Below the pieces are notes generated by a model. The model saw nothing but the letters and a program-made list of their open reading frames with translations. It did no database searches and was not told the origin of the DNA. From Clostridia bacterium (GTDB lineage: Bacteria; Bacillota; Clostridia; Oscillospirales; Acutalibacteraceae): DNA of 64,000 bases. The position numbers and the translations under genes were made by a program. Each line of letters begins with the position of its first letter. The stretch's first letter is position 1. Shown here piece by piece: positions 15,781 through 23,456 of the stretch. The DNA lies in the NCBI GenBank assembly GCA_017449935.1, contig JAFSYP010000048.1:1-64000 (forward strand), in the 5' to 3' direction.

Positions 15781-17448
15781 TCAATACTCTGCGGTTTTTT
15801 CCAGTGAGAAGCTGACCGAAAAGACTTTCCATCCGTCCTTCGTTTCCCTGAGCATCAGCTCCGCATCCTCTGTGCGTTCTTCCTCGCCGGAATCCTCGCC
15901 GTCCTCGCCGTCGTACTGCCACGTGTAGGCGTACTCTATCTCAAACGTGAACGTCATGATGCTGTCGAACGGCAGCTCTTCCTGCGTCTGCTGCGGGCGG
16001 AACTGCGTGACGCGGATCTTGGAGAAACTGAATCCGTCGGAGGACGCGTCTTTAAGCTGCTCCACCACGGAATCGACCGCTTTCTGAATCTGCTGTCTGC
16101 TGTCCTCGTCATAATATTCCACGCCGGAGACCGTTCCGGTCTCGTTTGCCGCGGCGGAAACGATGGCGGCGGCATAGTTTGCGGCGCGGCTCTGGAGCGC
16201 CGTCTGCAACTCCTGCGTACAGATCGGATAAACCTTGTACTCGTTATCCGACGTACCGCCGCTGCCGGTAATATCGGAATCATCGACGAATTCAGTGTAG
16301 TTCTGCGGATACACCGTCATCTCGGCGGTATAATCCTTGCAGCCGCTGTGCTTCACGGACAAGGTATACTTGCCCGGAAGGATCGCGGAGATCGTGTACT
16401 CGTCCGTGGTCGCGCCGCGCGCGCCCTCTTTTTCCGGCGACGTGTTCACTTTCTTGCCGTTCACCGTCACGGTGCTGCCGTGTGGCGCAAGGATCGAGTA
16501 TTTCACGACCGGCGAGTTTTCCGGCACGGCGACATACTTGTCAAAGAACCAAAACCGCTCGGCCTTGACCACACGGAACGACAGAGACGCGCCGCTGCCG
16601 TTGCGGCCGTAGCTGCGCATGAAATAGGCCTCCACGCCGGCGCCGTCGTTCTGCGAAACGGTACCGTCGCCGAAAATATCCAACCCCATATTTGTCCCGT
16701 ATTCATTCGCCTGGCTCAGATCATAGCGCAGAGAATCCGAAAAATCTCCGAACAGATCCGGTGTTTCCTTACACGCGGCAAGGAAAGCGTCCTTCGTGAC
16801 AAAAGCGCCGTCGCTGTTCATATCCATCAATGAATATACGCTGTTCCAGTTGCCTTTATAAACGGCTTTCGCAAACGCTTTGGCCGTATGCTCGAAAGAG
16901 AACGCGGACTTCGTTACGGAGAAGAGGACGATCACCGCGACGACCGCCGCGAGCGCGATCGCCCCGACACGCAGCTGCTCTGCGGTCAGACGGATGGTTT
17001 TGCCGCCGATCGCGATCATGGTCGTTCGCGCGCGCTTTTTCTTTTTCTTCTTTGTCTTGGCCTTTGCCGGACCGGACGCCGCCGCGGGCGCCTTGACGTG
17101 CGGCTGCGCGGGCTTTCGGTCGGTCGGCTGCGCGGGCTTTCGGTCGGTCGGCTGCACGGGCGTGCGGACGTCGTCGGACATCTCCGACAGCCAGGCGTAC
17201 GGGTCTTCCGGCTCCCGGACGGCCGTCGGTTTCGGCTGCTCGCTGCGCGGACGGAACGCTTCCGGCTCGCCGGAGGTCGTCTGCGGACGGATTTGCGCCG
17301 GCTGCCGCAAAGGCTCCTCCCCGCGGTTCTGCGCGGGCAGCCGGACGGGCTGCTCCTGAATGCCGAATATCTTTTCGTTCTTCTGTCCGCAAGCGCCGCA
17401 AAACAGATCGTCGTCGTCTAAATACGCGCCGCATTTCCTGCAATACAT
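15781..17448 (-). CDS. Zinc-ribbon membrane protein with NTF2/TcaA-like exterior
   Basis: A 555-residue protein. The N-terminal zinc ribbon MYCRKCG...FCGACGQ (Cys3, Cys6, Cys17, Cys20) is followed by a long Pro/Arg-rich disordered linker containing a repeated AQPTDRKP. A Lys-rich stretch and one transmembrane helix (about 161-180, VGAIALAAVVAVIVLFSV) come next, then an external part with an NTF2-like unit (YKGNWNSVYSLMDMNSDG) and an Ig/PEGA-like segment (GSTVTVNGKKVN to LPGKYTLSVKHSG). A second NTF2-like unit closes the protein. This order recalls TcaA/YvbJ proteins implicated in envelope stress. A GAGGTGAC ribosome site precedes the ATG. It is the first gene of a five-gene unit under the promoter at 17539. 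Confidence 0.75.
   Translation of the reverse strand: MYCRKCGAYLDDDDLFCGACGQKNEKIFGIQEQPVRLPAQNRGEEPLRQPAQIRPQTTSGEPEAFRPRSEQPKPTAVREPEDPYAWLSEMSDDVRTPVQPTDRKPAQPTDRKPAQPHVKAPAAASGPAKAKTKKKKKKRARTTMIAIGGKTIRLTAEQLRVGAIALAAVVAVIVLFSVTKSAFSFEHTAKAFAKAVYKGNWNSVYSLMDMNSDGAFVTKDAFLAACKETPDLFGDFSDSLRYDLSQANEYGTNMGLDIFGDGTVSQNDGAGVEAYFMRSYGRNGSGASLSFRVVKAERFWFFDKYVAVPENSPVVKYSILAPHGSTVTVNGKKVNTSPEKEGARGATTDEYTISAILPGKYTLSVKHSGCKDYTAEMTVYPQNYTEFVDDSDITGSGGTSDNEYKVYPICTQELQTALQSRAANYAAAIVSAAANETGTVSGVEYYDEDSRQQIQKAVDSVVEQLKDASSDGFSFSKIRVTQFRPQQTQEELPFDSIMTFTFEIEYAYTWQYDGEDGEDSGEEERTEDAELMLRETKDGWKVFSVSFSLEKTAEY
17101..17160. repeat. 24-bp tandem direct repeat inside the zinc-ribbon gene
   Basis: Two identical 24-bp units (17101-17124, 17125-17148) and half of a third (17149-17160, one mismatch). 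They keep the reading frame and add eight residues (AQPTDRKP) each to the linker, so linker length could vary by slippage. Confidence 0.9.
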
Positions 17449-17538
17449 TTTGTCACCTCATCCGTATTCTCGTGCCCCGTGAAAACACAAAATATATGGC
17501 CTTTTCCGACAAAAAAGCAGACCATACTACAATATATT

Positions 17539-17567
17539 ATTTTATAACGACTGCATCGTCCTGTCAA
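17539..17567 (-). promoter_or_regulatory. Promoter of the zinc-ribbon/lipoprotein/trxB/MATE/XRE unit
   Basis: On the minus strand TTGACA (17562-17567), a 17-bp spacer and TAAAAT (17539-17544), about 90 bp upstream of the first start codon. No comparable promoter was seen in the short gaps further down the unit. Confidence 0.75.
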
Positions 17568-17599
17568 TATGCATTTTGCAAGAATGCGGTATATTTTTT

Positions 17600-17930
17600 T
17601 CTTCGATGGTATGACAGAAAAGGCTGAACAGGGACGCCGCCACGGGCAGCAGGCACGCCGGGCACCCGTACCGGGGCACCCGCCTATACAGGCAGAGGAA
17701 GCGCAAGCGTCACGACACCACACGCCGAAACCATACGGACGGAACGCCGTACAGGCGGCGCGAAGCCGTCACACGGCAGACACCCGTGCCATACGGACGG
17801 ACGGAACGCCGTACAGGCGGCTTCAGACCGCCACGGACGGCGCAAGCGTCACGCACGCACGCACACACACCCGCACCATACGGACGGACTGAACGCATCC
17901 GTGCGTCCGTGCGTCCGCAACTCATGTTCC
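17600..17930. repeat. GC-rich repeat tract without a convincing gene
   Basis: A motif starting CCATACGGACGGA recurs at 17731-17759, 17789-17821 (with a 4-bp duplication) and 17877-17899, the first two continuing into GAACGCCGTACAGGCGGC. GCGCAAGCGTCACG occurs at 17701 and 17840. Short runs of ACGC/ACAC and GTGCGTCC follow to about 17920. Open frames cross it on both strands but have no ribosome site and a biased Arg/His/Thr composition. Possible roles are intergenic hairpins or a dispersed repeat family. Confidence 0.65.
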
Positions 17931-17972
17931 TACACATTAGGACGCTACCAAAAACAGAAAGGAAGTAAAAAC

Positions 17973-18140
17973 ATGGGATTTTCAAAGCTCTCGGAAGACG
18001 TCAAGGAAATCTGGTCAGACAACCAGTATATGCGGGGCAACTATACTTATGAAACCAAGCCGCGACCGCCTTTTTCGGCGCCCTCCCGGCAGAAAGAAAC
18101 AAAAAGCCAAAAAAAAGACAGCGATTCCCAAATTCATTGA
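17973..18140 (+). CDS. Small basic protein, function unknown
   Basis: A 55-codon frame with an AAGGAAG ribosome site about 7 bp before ATG. The N-terminal half (MGFSKLSEDVKEIWSDNQYM) is amphipathic and folded-looking, and the C-terminal half is Lys/Ser/Gln-rich and probably disordered. It ends 15 bp before the next gene, which has its own strong ribosome site, so the two look like a small operon. I know no family. It could be a real small protein or the leader of the next gene. Confidence 0.45.
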   Translation: MGFSKLSEDVKEIWSDNQYMRGNYTYETKPRPPFSAPSRQKETKSQKKDSDSQIH

Positions 18141-18155
18141 AAAGGAGATAAGACC

Positions 18156-18572
18156 ATGCAAAAAAGAATCCATGCCAGAATCCGCCGTGACAAGGAGGAA
18201 AACGAAATGTTGGATCTTGACGCCATATGTGCGCTTGAGAAACTGTATCTCGATTACATCGATTCGCAGTCCGTCGAAGATTACGAGGTCAATCCGCCGC
18301 AGATGGACAGGTTTCTGGAAACGCTGTCCTTCTTCCGCGACGCGGTGCAGCGGCTCGGCGGCGAGATCGAACCGTTCCGAATTGATCCGCGCGCACAGCA
18401 CGCCGGTTTTACCGCCGTCTTTTCCGTCTTTGATCTGTACGGCCTGCACATCCTGGACTTCGGGCGCATCCTGCCGTATCTCTCCGCGTTCTCCGTAGAC
18501 GGAGACGACGGACGCGTGTTTGTCAGCCTGACCGTTCCGAATGTTTACATGCGAAAGAACGACCGCTCATAA
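18156..18572 (+). CDS. Hypothetical protein
   Basis: A 138-residue soluble protein beginning with ATG after AAAAGGAGATAAGACC, a very good ribosome site. A Met at residue 18 (MLDLDAICALEKLYLDYI) also follows a ribosome-like AAGGAGG and could be an internal start. The helical first half (to about 70) is followed by beta-strands (FTAVFSVFDLYGLHILDFGRI). No motif recognised. It lies between a repeat tract and the spoIIIA operon and is separated from the latter by 85 bp, with no visible terminator between. Confidence 0.6.
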   Translation: MQKRIHARIRRDKEENEMLDLDAICALEKLYLDYIDSQSVEDYEVNPPQMDRFLETLSFFRDAVQRLGGEIEPFRIDPRAQHAGFTAVFSVFDLYGLHILDFGRILPYLSAFSVDGDDGRVFVSLTVPNVYMRKNDRS

Positions 18573-18626
18573 ATATGAAAAACTGTTCTGCCTCAGTCAA
18601 TCCGGTTCTACCGCGGGACAAGACGT

Positions 18627-18635
18627 AATATAATG
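18627..18635 (+). promoter_or_regulatory. Candidate -10 element for the spoIIIA operon
   Basis: TAATATAAT lies about 25 bp before the spoIIIAA start. In Bacillus subtilis this operon is read by mother-cell sigma-E. I see no clear sigma-E or sigma-A -35, so the assignment is tentative. Confidence 0.3.
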
Positions 18636-18657
18636 ATGCCGGAAGGAGATGATCCGC

Positions 18658-19572
18658 ATGGCGCAGAGCTTCGACGAGGCGGCGCAGATCCTGCCCGACC
18701 GCCTGCGGCAGCCGCTTTTGCAGATCCCGCCGCAGACAAAGCATACGGTTACGGAGATCCGTCTGCGCGCGTTTGCGCCGCTGCTGCTGACGACGGCGCA
18801 GGAACCGCTGTTCGTGCGCGCCGCGGGACAATGCGGCAGCTTCGGCGGCACGGACGTGCTCAAGCCCGGCGCGCAGGAGATCCGAGACACGTTTCTGCGC
18901 GCGTGCGGATACTCCGTGCACGCGTATGAAATGCAGATCCGCGAGGGCTTTCTGACCGTGCCGGGCGGGCACCGGCTCGGTTTGTGCGGCCATATGGATA
19001 TACGCGCGGACAACGCGCCGCAGATGCTCACGACGATCACTTCGCTGAATCTGCGCATCGCCCGCGCGATCCCGTCGGCCTCCGCCGCGCTGTGCGAAGC
19101 GCTGTTCTCGCGCGGACTGTGCAGCGTGATCGTGGCCGGTCCGCCGCTGAGCGGTAAAACGACGATGCTGCGCGATCTGGCGCGGCGTCTTTCCGAAGGG
19201 CTGTGCGGACGGCTGTACCGTGTGAGCGTCATCGACAGCCGCGGAGAATTTGCGCCGCTGCCGTACTGCGATGTGCTTTCCGGGTGCGACAAGGCGACCG
19301 GCGTGCGCATGGCGCTGCGCGCGCTTTCGCCGCAGATGCTGCTGTGCGACGAGGTCGGCACGACGGCGGAGATCGACGCGATCGCGCAGAGCTTTTCCGC
19401 CGGCGCGGCGTGCGCGGTCAGCGTCCATGTCCGGGACGCCGCGGCGCTGCGGCTGCGCAAACCGGTCCGGCAGCTTTTGCAGACCGGCCAGTTCGATCAC
19501 GTCGTCCTGCTCGACGCCGCCTCCCCGTGCGCCATCGACACGATCTACGACGCGCGGGAGCTTTGCCCGTGA
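18658..19572 (+). CDS. spoIIIAA: Stage III sporulation protein AA (ATPase)
   Basis: Secretion-type ATPase thought to power the SpoIIIA-SpoIIQ channel in the mother cell after engulfment; 304 residues. Walker A is GPPLSGKTT (161-169), followed by a VSVIDSRGEF box and LLCDEVGTTAEID (Walker B region). The N-terminal domain has TEIRLRAFAPL. ATG18658 is chosen over ATG18649 because GGAAGGAG ends right at 18648, giving a workable 9-bp spacing only for the second Met. Its stop overlaps the GTG of spoIIIAB. Confidence 0.95.
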   Translation: MAQSFDEAAQILPDRLRQPLLQIPPQTKHTVTEIRLRAFAPLLLTTAQEPLFVRAAGQCGSFGGTDVLKPGAQEIRDTFLRACGYSVHAYEMQIREGFLTVPGGHRLGLCGHMDIRADNAPQMLTTITSLNLRIARAIPSASAALCEALFSRGLCSVIVAGPPLSGKTTMLRDLARRLSEGLCGRLYRVSVIDSRGEFAPLPYCDVLSGCDKATGVRMALRALSPQMLLCDEVGTTAEIDAIAQSFSAGAACAVSVHVRDAAALRLRKPVRQLLQTGQFDHVVLLDAASPCAIDTIYDARELCP

Positions 19573-20075
19573 GGGCGGCGGCGTCCGTGCTGCTGTGCGC
19601 GGCGGGACTGTGCGTCGGCGGCGTGCTGCGCGATACGCTGCGCCGACGCGTGCTTGTACTCGATCAGCTGTGCCTGTTCCTGCGTCAGCTCCGGTTTCGC
19701 GCGCGGCTGCATCAGCCGCTCGGCACGCTGCTTTCCGAATGTTCGCGCGACAGCGGCTATTCTCTGCTGACGTTTCTGCCCGACTGTGCGTCCAGACGGC
19801 AGAGCGGAACGCCGCTGCCGACGGCGTGGGAGCAGGCGGCCGGCGCTTTTCTGCGCACGGCGCGGCTCTCCCGGCGGGAGGGACAGATGCTCGTGCAGCT
19901 CGTTCCGGCGCTTTGTACGGCAGACGGACAGCAGCTCGACGCGCTGCTGGAAATGTATGAAGCGCGCGCCGCGGAAGCGGTGCAGCGCGCAGCGCAGACC
20001 GACGCGTCGCTCGGCGGGCTTTGCGTGCGCATCTGCGGCGCGGCAGGGCTGCTGTTGGGGATCATGATTCTGTAA
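19569..20075 (+). CDS. spoIIIAB: Stage III sporulation protein AB
   Basis: Membrane protein of the SpoIIIA complex, 168 residues, with GspF-like topology. The GTG start overlaps the spoIIIAA stop (GTGA). An N-terminal hydrophobic helix (ASVLLCAAGLCVGGVL) is followed by the LVLDQLCLFLRQLRFRARL segment typical of the family, a helical cytoplasmic domain, and a C-terminal membrane helix (GLCVRICGAAGLLLGIMIL). The same reading frame stays open upstream inside spoIIIAA, which is just high GC. Confidence 0.9.
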   Translation: MRAAASVLLCAAGLCVGGVLRDTLRRRVLVLDQLCLFLRQLRFRARLHQPLGTLLSECSRDSGYSLLTFLPDCASRRQSGTPLPTAWEQAAGAFLRTARLSRREGQMLVQLVPALCTADGQQLDALLEMYEARAAEAVQRAAQTDASLGGLCVRICGAAGLLLGIMIL

Positions 20076-20088
20076 AGGACGGAAAAAG

Positions 20089-20283
20089 ATGGATATTGCG
20101 TTCGTGTTCAAGATCGCCGCCGTGGGGATCATCGTCGCGGTGCTCAACCAGATCCTGCAAAAGTCCGGACGGGACGACTATGCCATGCTCACGACCATTG
20201 CCGGGATCCTGGTGGTTTTGGTGATGCTGCTGCCGAAGATGCAGGCGGTATACCGTACCGTACGCAGCGTGTTCGATCTGTGA
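20089..20283 (+). CDS. spoIIIAC: Stage III sporulation protein AC
   Basis: A 64-residue membrane protein with two helices. The sequence MDIAFVFKIAAVGIIVAVLN, QILQKSGRDDYA and ILVVLVMLLPKM is highly characteristic of SpoIIIAC. It acts with SpoIIIAD in the mother-cell membrane part of the channel. Its stop overlaps the GTG of spoIIIAD by 4 nt. Confidence 0.93.
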   Translation: MDIAFVFKIAAVGIIVAVLNQILQKSGRDDYAMLTTIAGILVVLVMLLPKMQAVYRTVRSVFDL

Positions 20284-20666
20284 GCGCGTTCAAAGCGGCC
20301 GCGTTCGCCGCGGCGGCAGCCATGCTCGCGGCCATGCTCAAAAAGGAAAAAGCGGAGTTCGCGCTGCTCGTGCAGCTTGCGGCGACGGCGGCGATGCTCG
20401 GCGCGATCGTGTCCGGCGCCGTCGGCCTGTTCCGCGTACTGGGCGACTATACCGCACGCAGCGGACTGGACACGGGGTATATGAAATTACTGCTGCGCAC
20501 GCTGTGCATGTCGGCGGCGGGAGAATGGACCGCGGCGTTTTGCCGCGACGCGGGTTTTTCCGCACTGGCGCTCACGGTGGATACGGCCGTCAAGGTGCTG
20601 ATCCTCAGCGCGTGTCTGCCGCTGCTGGAATCGGCGCTGCGCTTCGCGGCGGGATTCTTTGTGTAA
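20280..20666 (+). CDS. spoIIIAD: Stage III sporulation protein AD
   Basis: A 128-residue membrane protein with a GTG start (GTGAGC, 4-nt overlap with spoIIIAC) and about four hydrophobic segments. Family features include KKEKAEFALLVQLAATAAML, the AGEWTAAFCRDAGFSALAL segment and the C-terminal KVLILSACLPLLESAL. Its TAA stop shares a base with the ATG of spoIIIAE (TAATG), so translation is coupled. Confidence 0.92.
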   Translation: MSAFKAAAFAAAAAMLAAMLKKEKAEFALLVQLAATAAMLGAIVSGAVGLFRVLGDYTARSGLDTGYMKLLLRTLCMSAAGEWTAAFCRDAGFSALALTVDTAVKVLILSACLPLLESALRFAAGFFV

Positions 20667-21685
20667 TGGATTACGATCTTTCTTCTCTGACCGACGCCCT
20701 GCCGCGCGATGCGGCGGAGCTTCTCGAACGCATGGGTATCTCCGGCGCGGATTTTTCCGGTCTGTTCGAGGTGTCGTTCCGGGACGTCGCGGAAGGCGTG
20801 CTCGGCGTATTCCGCGGAGCTCTTCACGCGCCGCTGTCGTTCCTCGCGGCAGGCGTCTGTGTGCTGCTCCTGCTCGTCGTCATGAACGTCTTCGGCGAAA
20901 AGCAGAGCGCGCTGCGGTCATTTCTGTCCGGCCTGTTCCTGCTCACGGTCTGCGCCGTTCCGTTCCGCAGCGTGATCTCGACCGCCGTATCGGCCGTGCG
21001 CACGGGCAGCGCGTTCCTCGCAACGCTCATCCCCGTGCTCGGGGCGGTGGTCGCCGCGTCCGGCAGTCCCGTGCTGTCCGTCTGCTGGCAGACCGCCGTG
21101 TTCGCCGCCGCGCAGACCGTCGCCGCCGCCGCGTCCGGCTTCATGGCGCCCGCCTGCGGGCTGATGCTCGGCACGGGCGTGCTGGATTGCCTGTCGCCGG
21201 ACGGCGAGGGCGCAGGGCTCACCGAAAAGATCCGCAAGTGCAGCGTATGGATCTTTTCCGCGTTGGCGACGCTGTTCACGGCGTTCCTGTCGCTCAAAAG
21301 TATGCTCGCAGGCGCGGCGGACACGGTCGCCGCAAAGGGGATCAAGCTCGCCGTCAGCAGTCTGATCCCGGTCGTCGGACCGCAGCTGAGCGACGCGTAT
21401 GCGGGCGTCGCGGGCAGTCTCGCCGCCGTTCGTTCCACGGCGGGCGTATTTGCCGTAGCGGGCGTTTGCGCCGTCGCGCTGCCGGCCGTCGCGCAGATGC
21501 TCCTGTGGATCGCCGCGCTGCGCACGCTGCATATGCTCTGCACCCTCCTGGATCAGAAGAGCGCCGCAAAGCTGTTTGCCGCGTTCGCTTCGGCGCTTTC
21601 CGTGCTGCATGCGTGTCTGCTGTTCGTCACGGCGCTGTATGTGATCTCGCTGGGCATTATTCTGACAGTAAAGGCGGATCTGTAA
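20666..21685 (+). CDS. spoIIIAE: Stage III sporulation protein AE
   Basis: Polytopic membrane protein of 339 residues, one of the largest channel components. A short soluble N-terminal part (MDYDLSSLTDALPRDAAELL) is followed by six to eight transmembrane helices, including the family stretch GFMAPACGLMLGTGVLDCLS, the SLKSMLAGAADTVAAKGIKL motif and LIPVVGPQLSDAYAGVAGSL. It is coupled to spoIIIAD (TAATG) and spoIIIAF (TAATG). The cleavable signal peptide seen in B. subtilis is not obvious. Confidence 0.93.
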   Translation: MDYDLSSLTDALPRDAAELLERMGISGADFSGLFEVSFRDVAEGVLGVFRGALHAPLSFLAAGVCVLLLLVVMNVFGEKQSALRSFLSGLFLLTVCAVPFRSVISTAVSAVRTGSAFLATLIPVLGAVVAASGSPVLSVCWQTAVFAAAQTVAAAASGFMAPACGLMLGTGVLDCLSPDGEGAGLTEKIRKCSVWIFSALATLFTAFLSLKSMLAGAADTVAAKGIKLAVSSLIPVVGPQLSDAYAGVAGSLAAVRSTAGVFAVAGVCAVALPAVAQMLLWIAALRTLHMLCTLLDQKSAAKLFAAFASALSVLHACLLFVTALYVISLGIILTVKADL

Positions 21686-22125
21686 TGGAGGAGATCAGCG
21701 GGCTGCTTTTCGGCTTTTGTTTTGCGGCGGCGCTCGGCGCGATCGTGCGCCTGCTCGCGCCCGGCGGCAGCACGGCGCGGCTGCTGCGGTTGTGCGCGGC
21801 GCTGTTCGTGCTTTCGGCCCTGATGCGTCCGGCCGCCGGCATTTTGCGCGCGCTGCCCGTGCCTTCCGTGCGGGACAACGCGCAGGCGGCTGCCGATGCG
21901 GTGCGGGAAAACGTGCGGCTCGCCATCGAGCAGACCGCGCGCAAAGCGCTGGACGCGCACGGCTTCACGGACGCGCAGATCTATGTGCGCACGCACACGG
22001 AAGACGGCGAGGTACATGCCGAAGCGTTTCGGATCTCCGGCGTTCCCGCCGCCGACAGACAGGAGATAGCCAATGAAATATTTGCACTTACCGGAGAACG
22101 GCCCGTCATGGAAGACGCTCCTTGA
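21685..22125 (+). CDS. spoIIIAF: Stage III sporulation protein AF
   Basis: A 146-residue protein: two N-terminal membrane helices (about 5-25 and 34-52) and a soluble ring-building-type domain (about 70-146) that ends with the PAADRQEIANEIFALTG segment. In the known complex this domain resembles type III secretion ring modules. The start ATG overlaps the spoIIIAE stop (TAATG). Its last 53 nt overlap the start of spoIIIAG in another frame, longer than other overlaps in this operon. Confidence 0.88.
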   Translation: MEEISGLLFGFCFAAALGAIVRLLAPGGSTARLLRLCAALFVLSALMRPAAGILRALPVPSVRDNAQAAADAVRENVRLAIEQTARKALDAHGFTDAQIYVRTHTEDGEVHAEAFRISGVPAADRQEIANEIFALTGERPVMEDAP

Positions 22126-22633
22126 AAAGCTGCGCGGCAGCAAGAAGCGTACCGCCGCCGTGATCCTCTGCGTTCTGGCGCTGGCGCTTTTGGCGGCGTC
22201 GGAGTTCACCGGCTCGCGGAAAGCGCCGACGGAATCGACGCAGACACAGGCGGACGCGTATGCGAAGACGCTGGAAACGCGGCTCGCCGCTTTGCTCTCT
22301 TCGATCGACGGCGCCGGAAAAACGCAGGTGCTCGTCACGCTGCGCACGGGCGCGGAAACCGTCTGGGCGCAGAACGACAAAATGGATACGCAGACGGACG
22401 AGTCGGAAAGCCGCGTGCAGAGCGAACAGGAATACGTCCTCGTCCGGACCGGCGGCGACGAAAGCGGTCTGCCGCTCAAAACGCGCACGCCGCAGATCCT
22501 CGGCGTCGCGGTCGTCTGCGAAGGCGCGACCGATCCGCAGGTGCGGCAGCGTATCACACAGACGCTCACGGCAGCGCTGGGCATCGGCGCGTCGCACGTC
22601 AGCGTCGTACAAATGGAATCGGAAAGGAAATGA
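22073..22633 (+). CDS. spoIIIAG: Stage III sporulation protein AG
   Basis: A 186-residue single-pass protein that forms the large ring in the intermembrane space in B. subtilis. Cytoplasmic tail, one helix (about 28-43, VILCVLALALLAAS), then a domain with LETRLAALLSSIDGAGKTQVLVT (family hallmark GAG+V+V) and ILGVAVVCEGATDPQVRQRI near the C-terminus. ATG22073 follows CAGGAGATAGCCA. The 53-nt overlap with spoIIIAF would disappear if an internal start near codon 16-20 were used. Confidence 0.9.
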   Translation: MKYLHLPENGPSWKTLLEKLRGSKKRTAAVILCVLALALLAASEFTGSRKAPTESTQTQADAYAKTLETRLAALLSSIDGAGKTQVLVTLRTGAETVWAQNDKMDTQTDESESRVQSEQEYVLVRTGGDESGLPLKTRTPQILGVAVVCEGATDPQVRQRITQTLTAALGIGASHVSVVQMESERK

Positions 22634-22639
22634 TGCATC

Positions 22640-23176
22640 ATGATCCTGAAAAAACGCCAGCTCGTTACCGCCACGCTCGTGCTCGCGCTCGGCGCGGCCG
22701 TGTTCGTCAACTGGTATTATGCCAAACCGCACGCAGACGTTTCGCCCGCGCAGGCCGAGGCGACCGTGACGGCGGCCGCGGAAAATCTCGGCGACGCGCA
22801 GTACGTTCTTTCGGACGTCTCGGGCAAACACGATCCCTTCGCCGAAGCGCGGCTCAAGCGCGAACAGGCGCAGGACGCCGCATTGGAAGCGCTGCAGGAC
22901 GTCCTGCGCGACAGCAGCGCGACGGAGGCAGCGACGGCAGAAGCGTCCAAAGCGCTGGCGGCGCTGACCGGACGGCTGACGGCGGAGTCGGATATCGAAA
23001 CGCTGGTACAGGCCAAAACCGGTCTTTGCTGTCTGGCGATCTTAGACGACGATTCGGCGCAGGTCCTGCTGGAAAAAACGCCGCAGGAAAAAAGCGTGCT
23101 TTTGCAGATCTCGGAGATCGTCGTTCAGAAAACCGACCTGGACGCCGCGGACGTCACCATTATCGAATCCGTCTGA
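22640..23176 (+). CDS. spoIIIAH: Stage III sporulation protein AH
   Basis: A 178-residue single-pass protein (N-terminal helix ATLVLALGAAVFVNWYY) whose extracellular ring domain pairs with SpoIIQ across the septum. The family patterns are present: LKKRQLVTATLVLALG, FAEARLKREQAQDAALEAL, and the C-terminal LLQISEIVVQKTDLDAADVT. It starts 6 bp after spoIIIAG and is the last gene of the operon, followed by two terminators. A gene for the forespore partner SpoIIQ is not in this window. Confidence 0.93.
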   Translation: MILKKRQLVTATLVLALGAAVFVNWYYAKPHADVSPAQAEATVTAAAENLGDAQYVLSDVSGKHDPFAEARLKREQAQDAALEALQDVLRDSSATEAATAEASKALAALTGRLTAESDIETLVQAKTGLCCLAILDDDSAQVLLEKTPQEKSVLLQISEIVVQKTDLDAADVTIIESV

Positions 23177-23196
23177 ACGTCCGCCAAAGGAATCCC

Positions 23197-23234
23197 GCGC
23201 CGACGCCGCCAGCCGCGTCGGCGCTCTGTTTTTT
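23197..23234 (+). terminator. Terminator of the spoIIIA operon
   Basis: GCGCCGACGC (23197-23206) pairs perfectly with GCGTCGGCGC (23215-23224), followed by TCTGTTTTTT. It begins about 20 bp after the spoIIIAH stop. Confidence 0.9.
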
Positions 23235-23264
23235 CGCCTGTCAAGAACTTTTTACGATAATCAC

Positions 23265-23313
23265 ATCCGCAAAACGCTGCGTCCGGGCGCCGCCGGGACG
23301 CTTTTTGCGTGAA
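23265..23313 (+). terminator. Second terminator-like hairpin before the scaffoldin gene
   Basis: GCGTCC (23279-23284) pairs with GGGACGC (23295-23301), then TTTTT. Outer CGCAAAA/TTTTTGCG sequences extend the stem. It insulates the scaffoldin promoter from upstream transcription. Confidence 0.65.
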
Positions 23314-23340
23314 TCGGGTGTTTTTTTGCGTGAAAGGGGG

Positions 23341-23369
23341 TTGATTTTTGTGTTCCGGTCCTATATAAT
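23341..23369 (+). promoter_or_regulatory. Strong promoter of the cohesin-dockerin gene
   Basis: TTGATT (23341-23346), a 17-bp spacer and a consensus TATAAT (23364-23369). The leader is about 80 nt and ends with AAGGAGG (23442-23448). Confidence 0.8.
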
Positions 23370-23456
23370 AGCAATATGGATATTTTCATATAAAATCCGT
23401 GCGTTATAATCTGTTTTTTGTACGGATCGTCATAATGTATCAAGGAGGCGTTTTCG

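Noticed and set aside
17569..17892. Possible Arg/Thr-rich protein across the repeat tract
   Set aside because: No ribosome site, and its composition comes from the DNA repeats.
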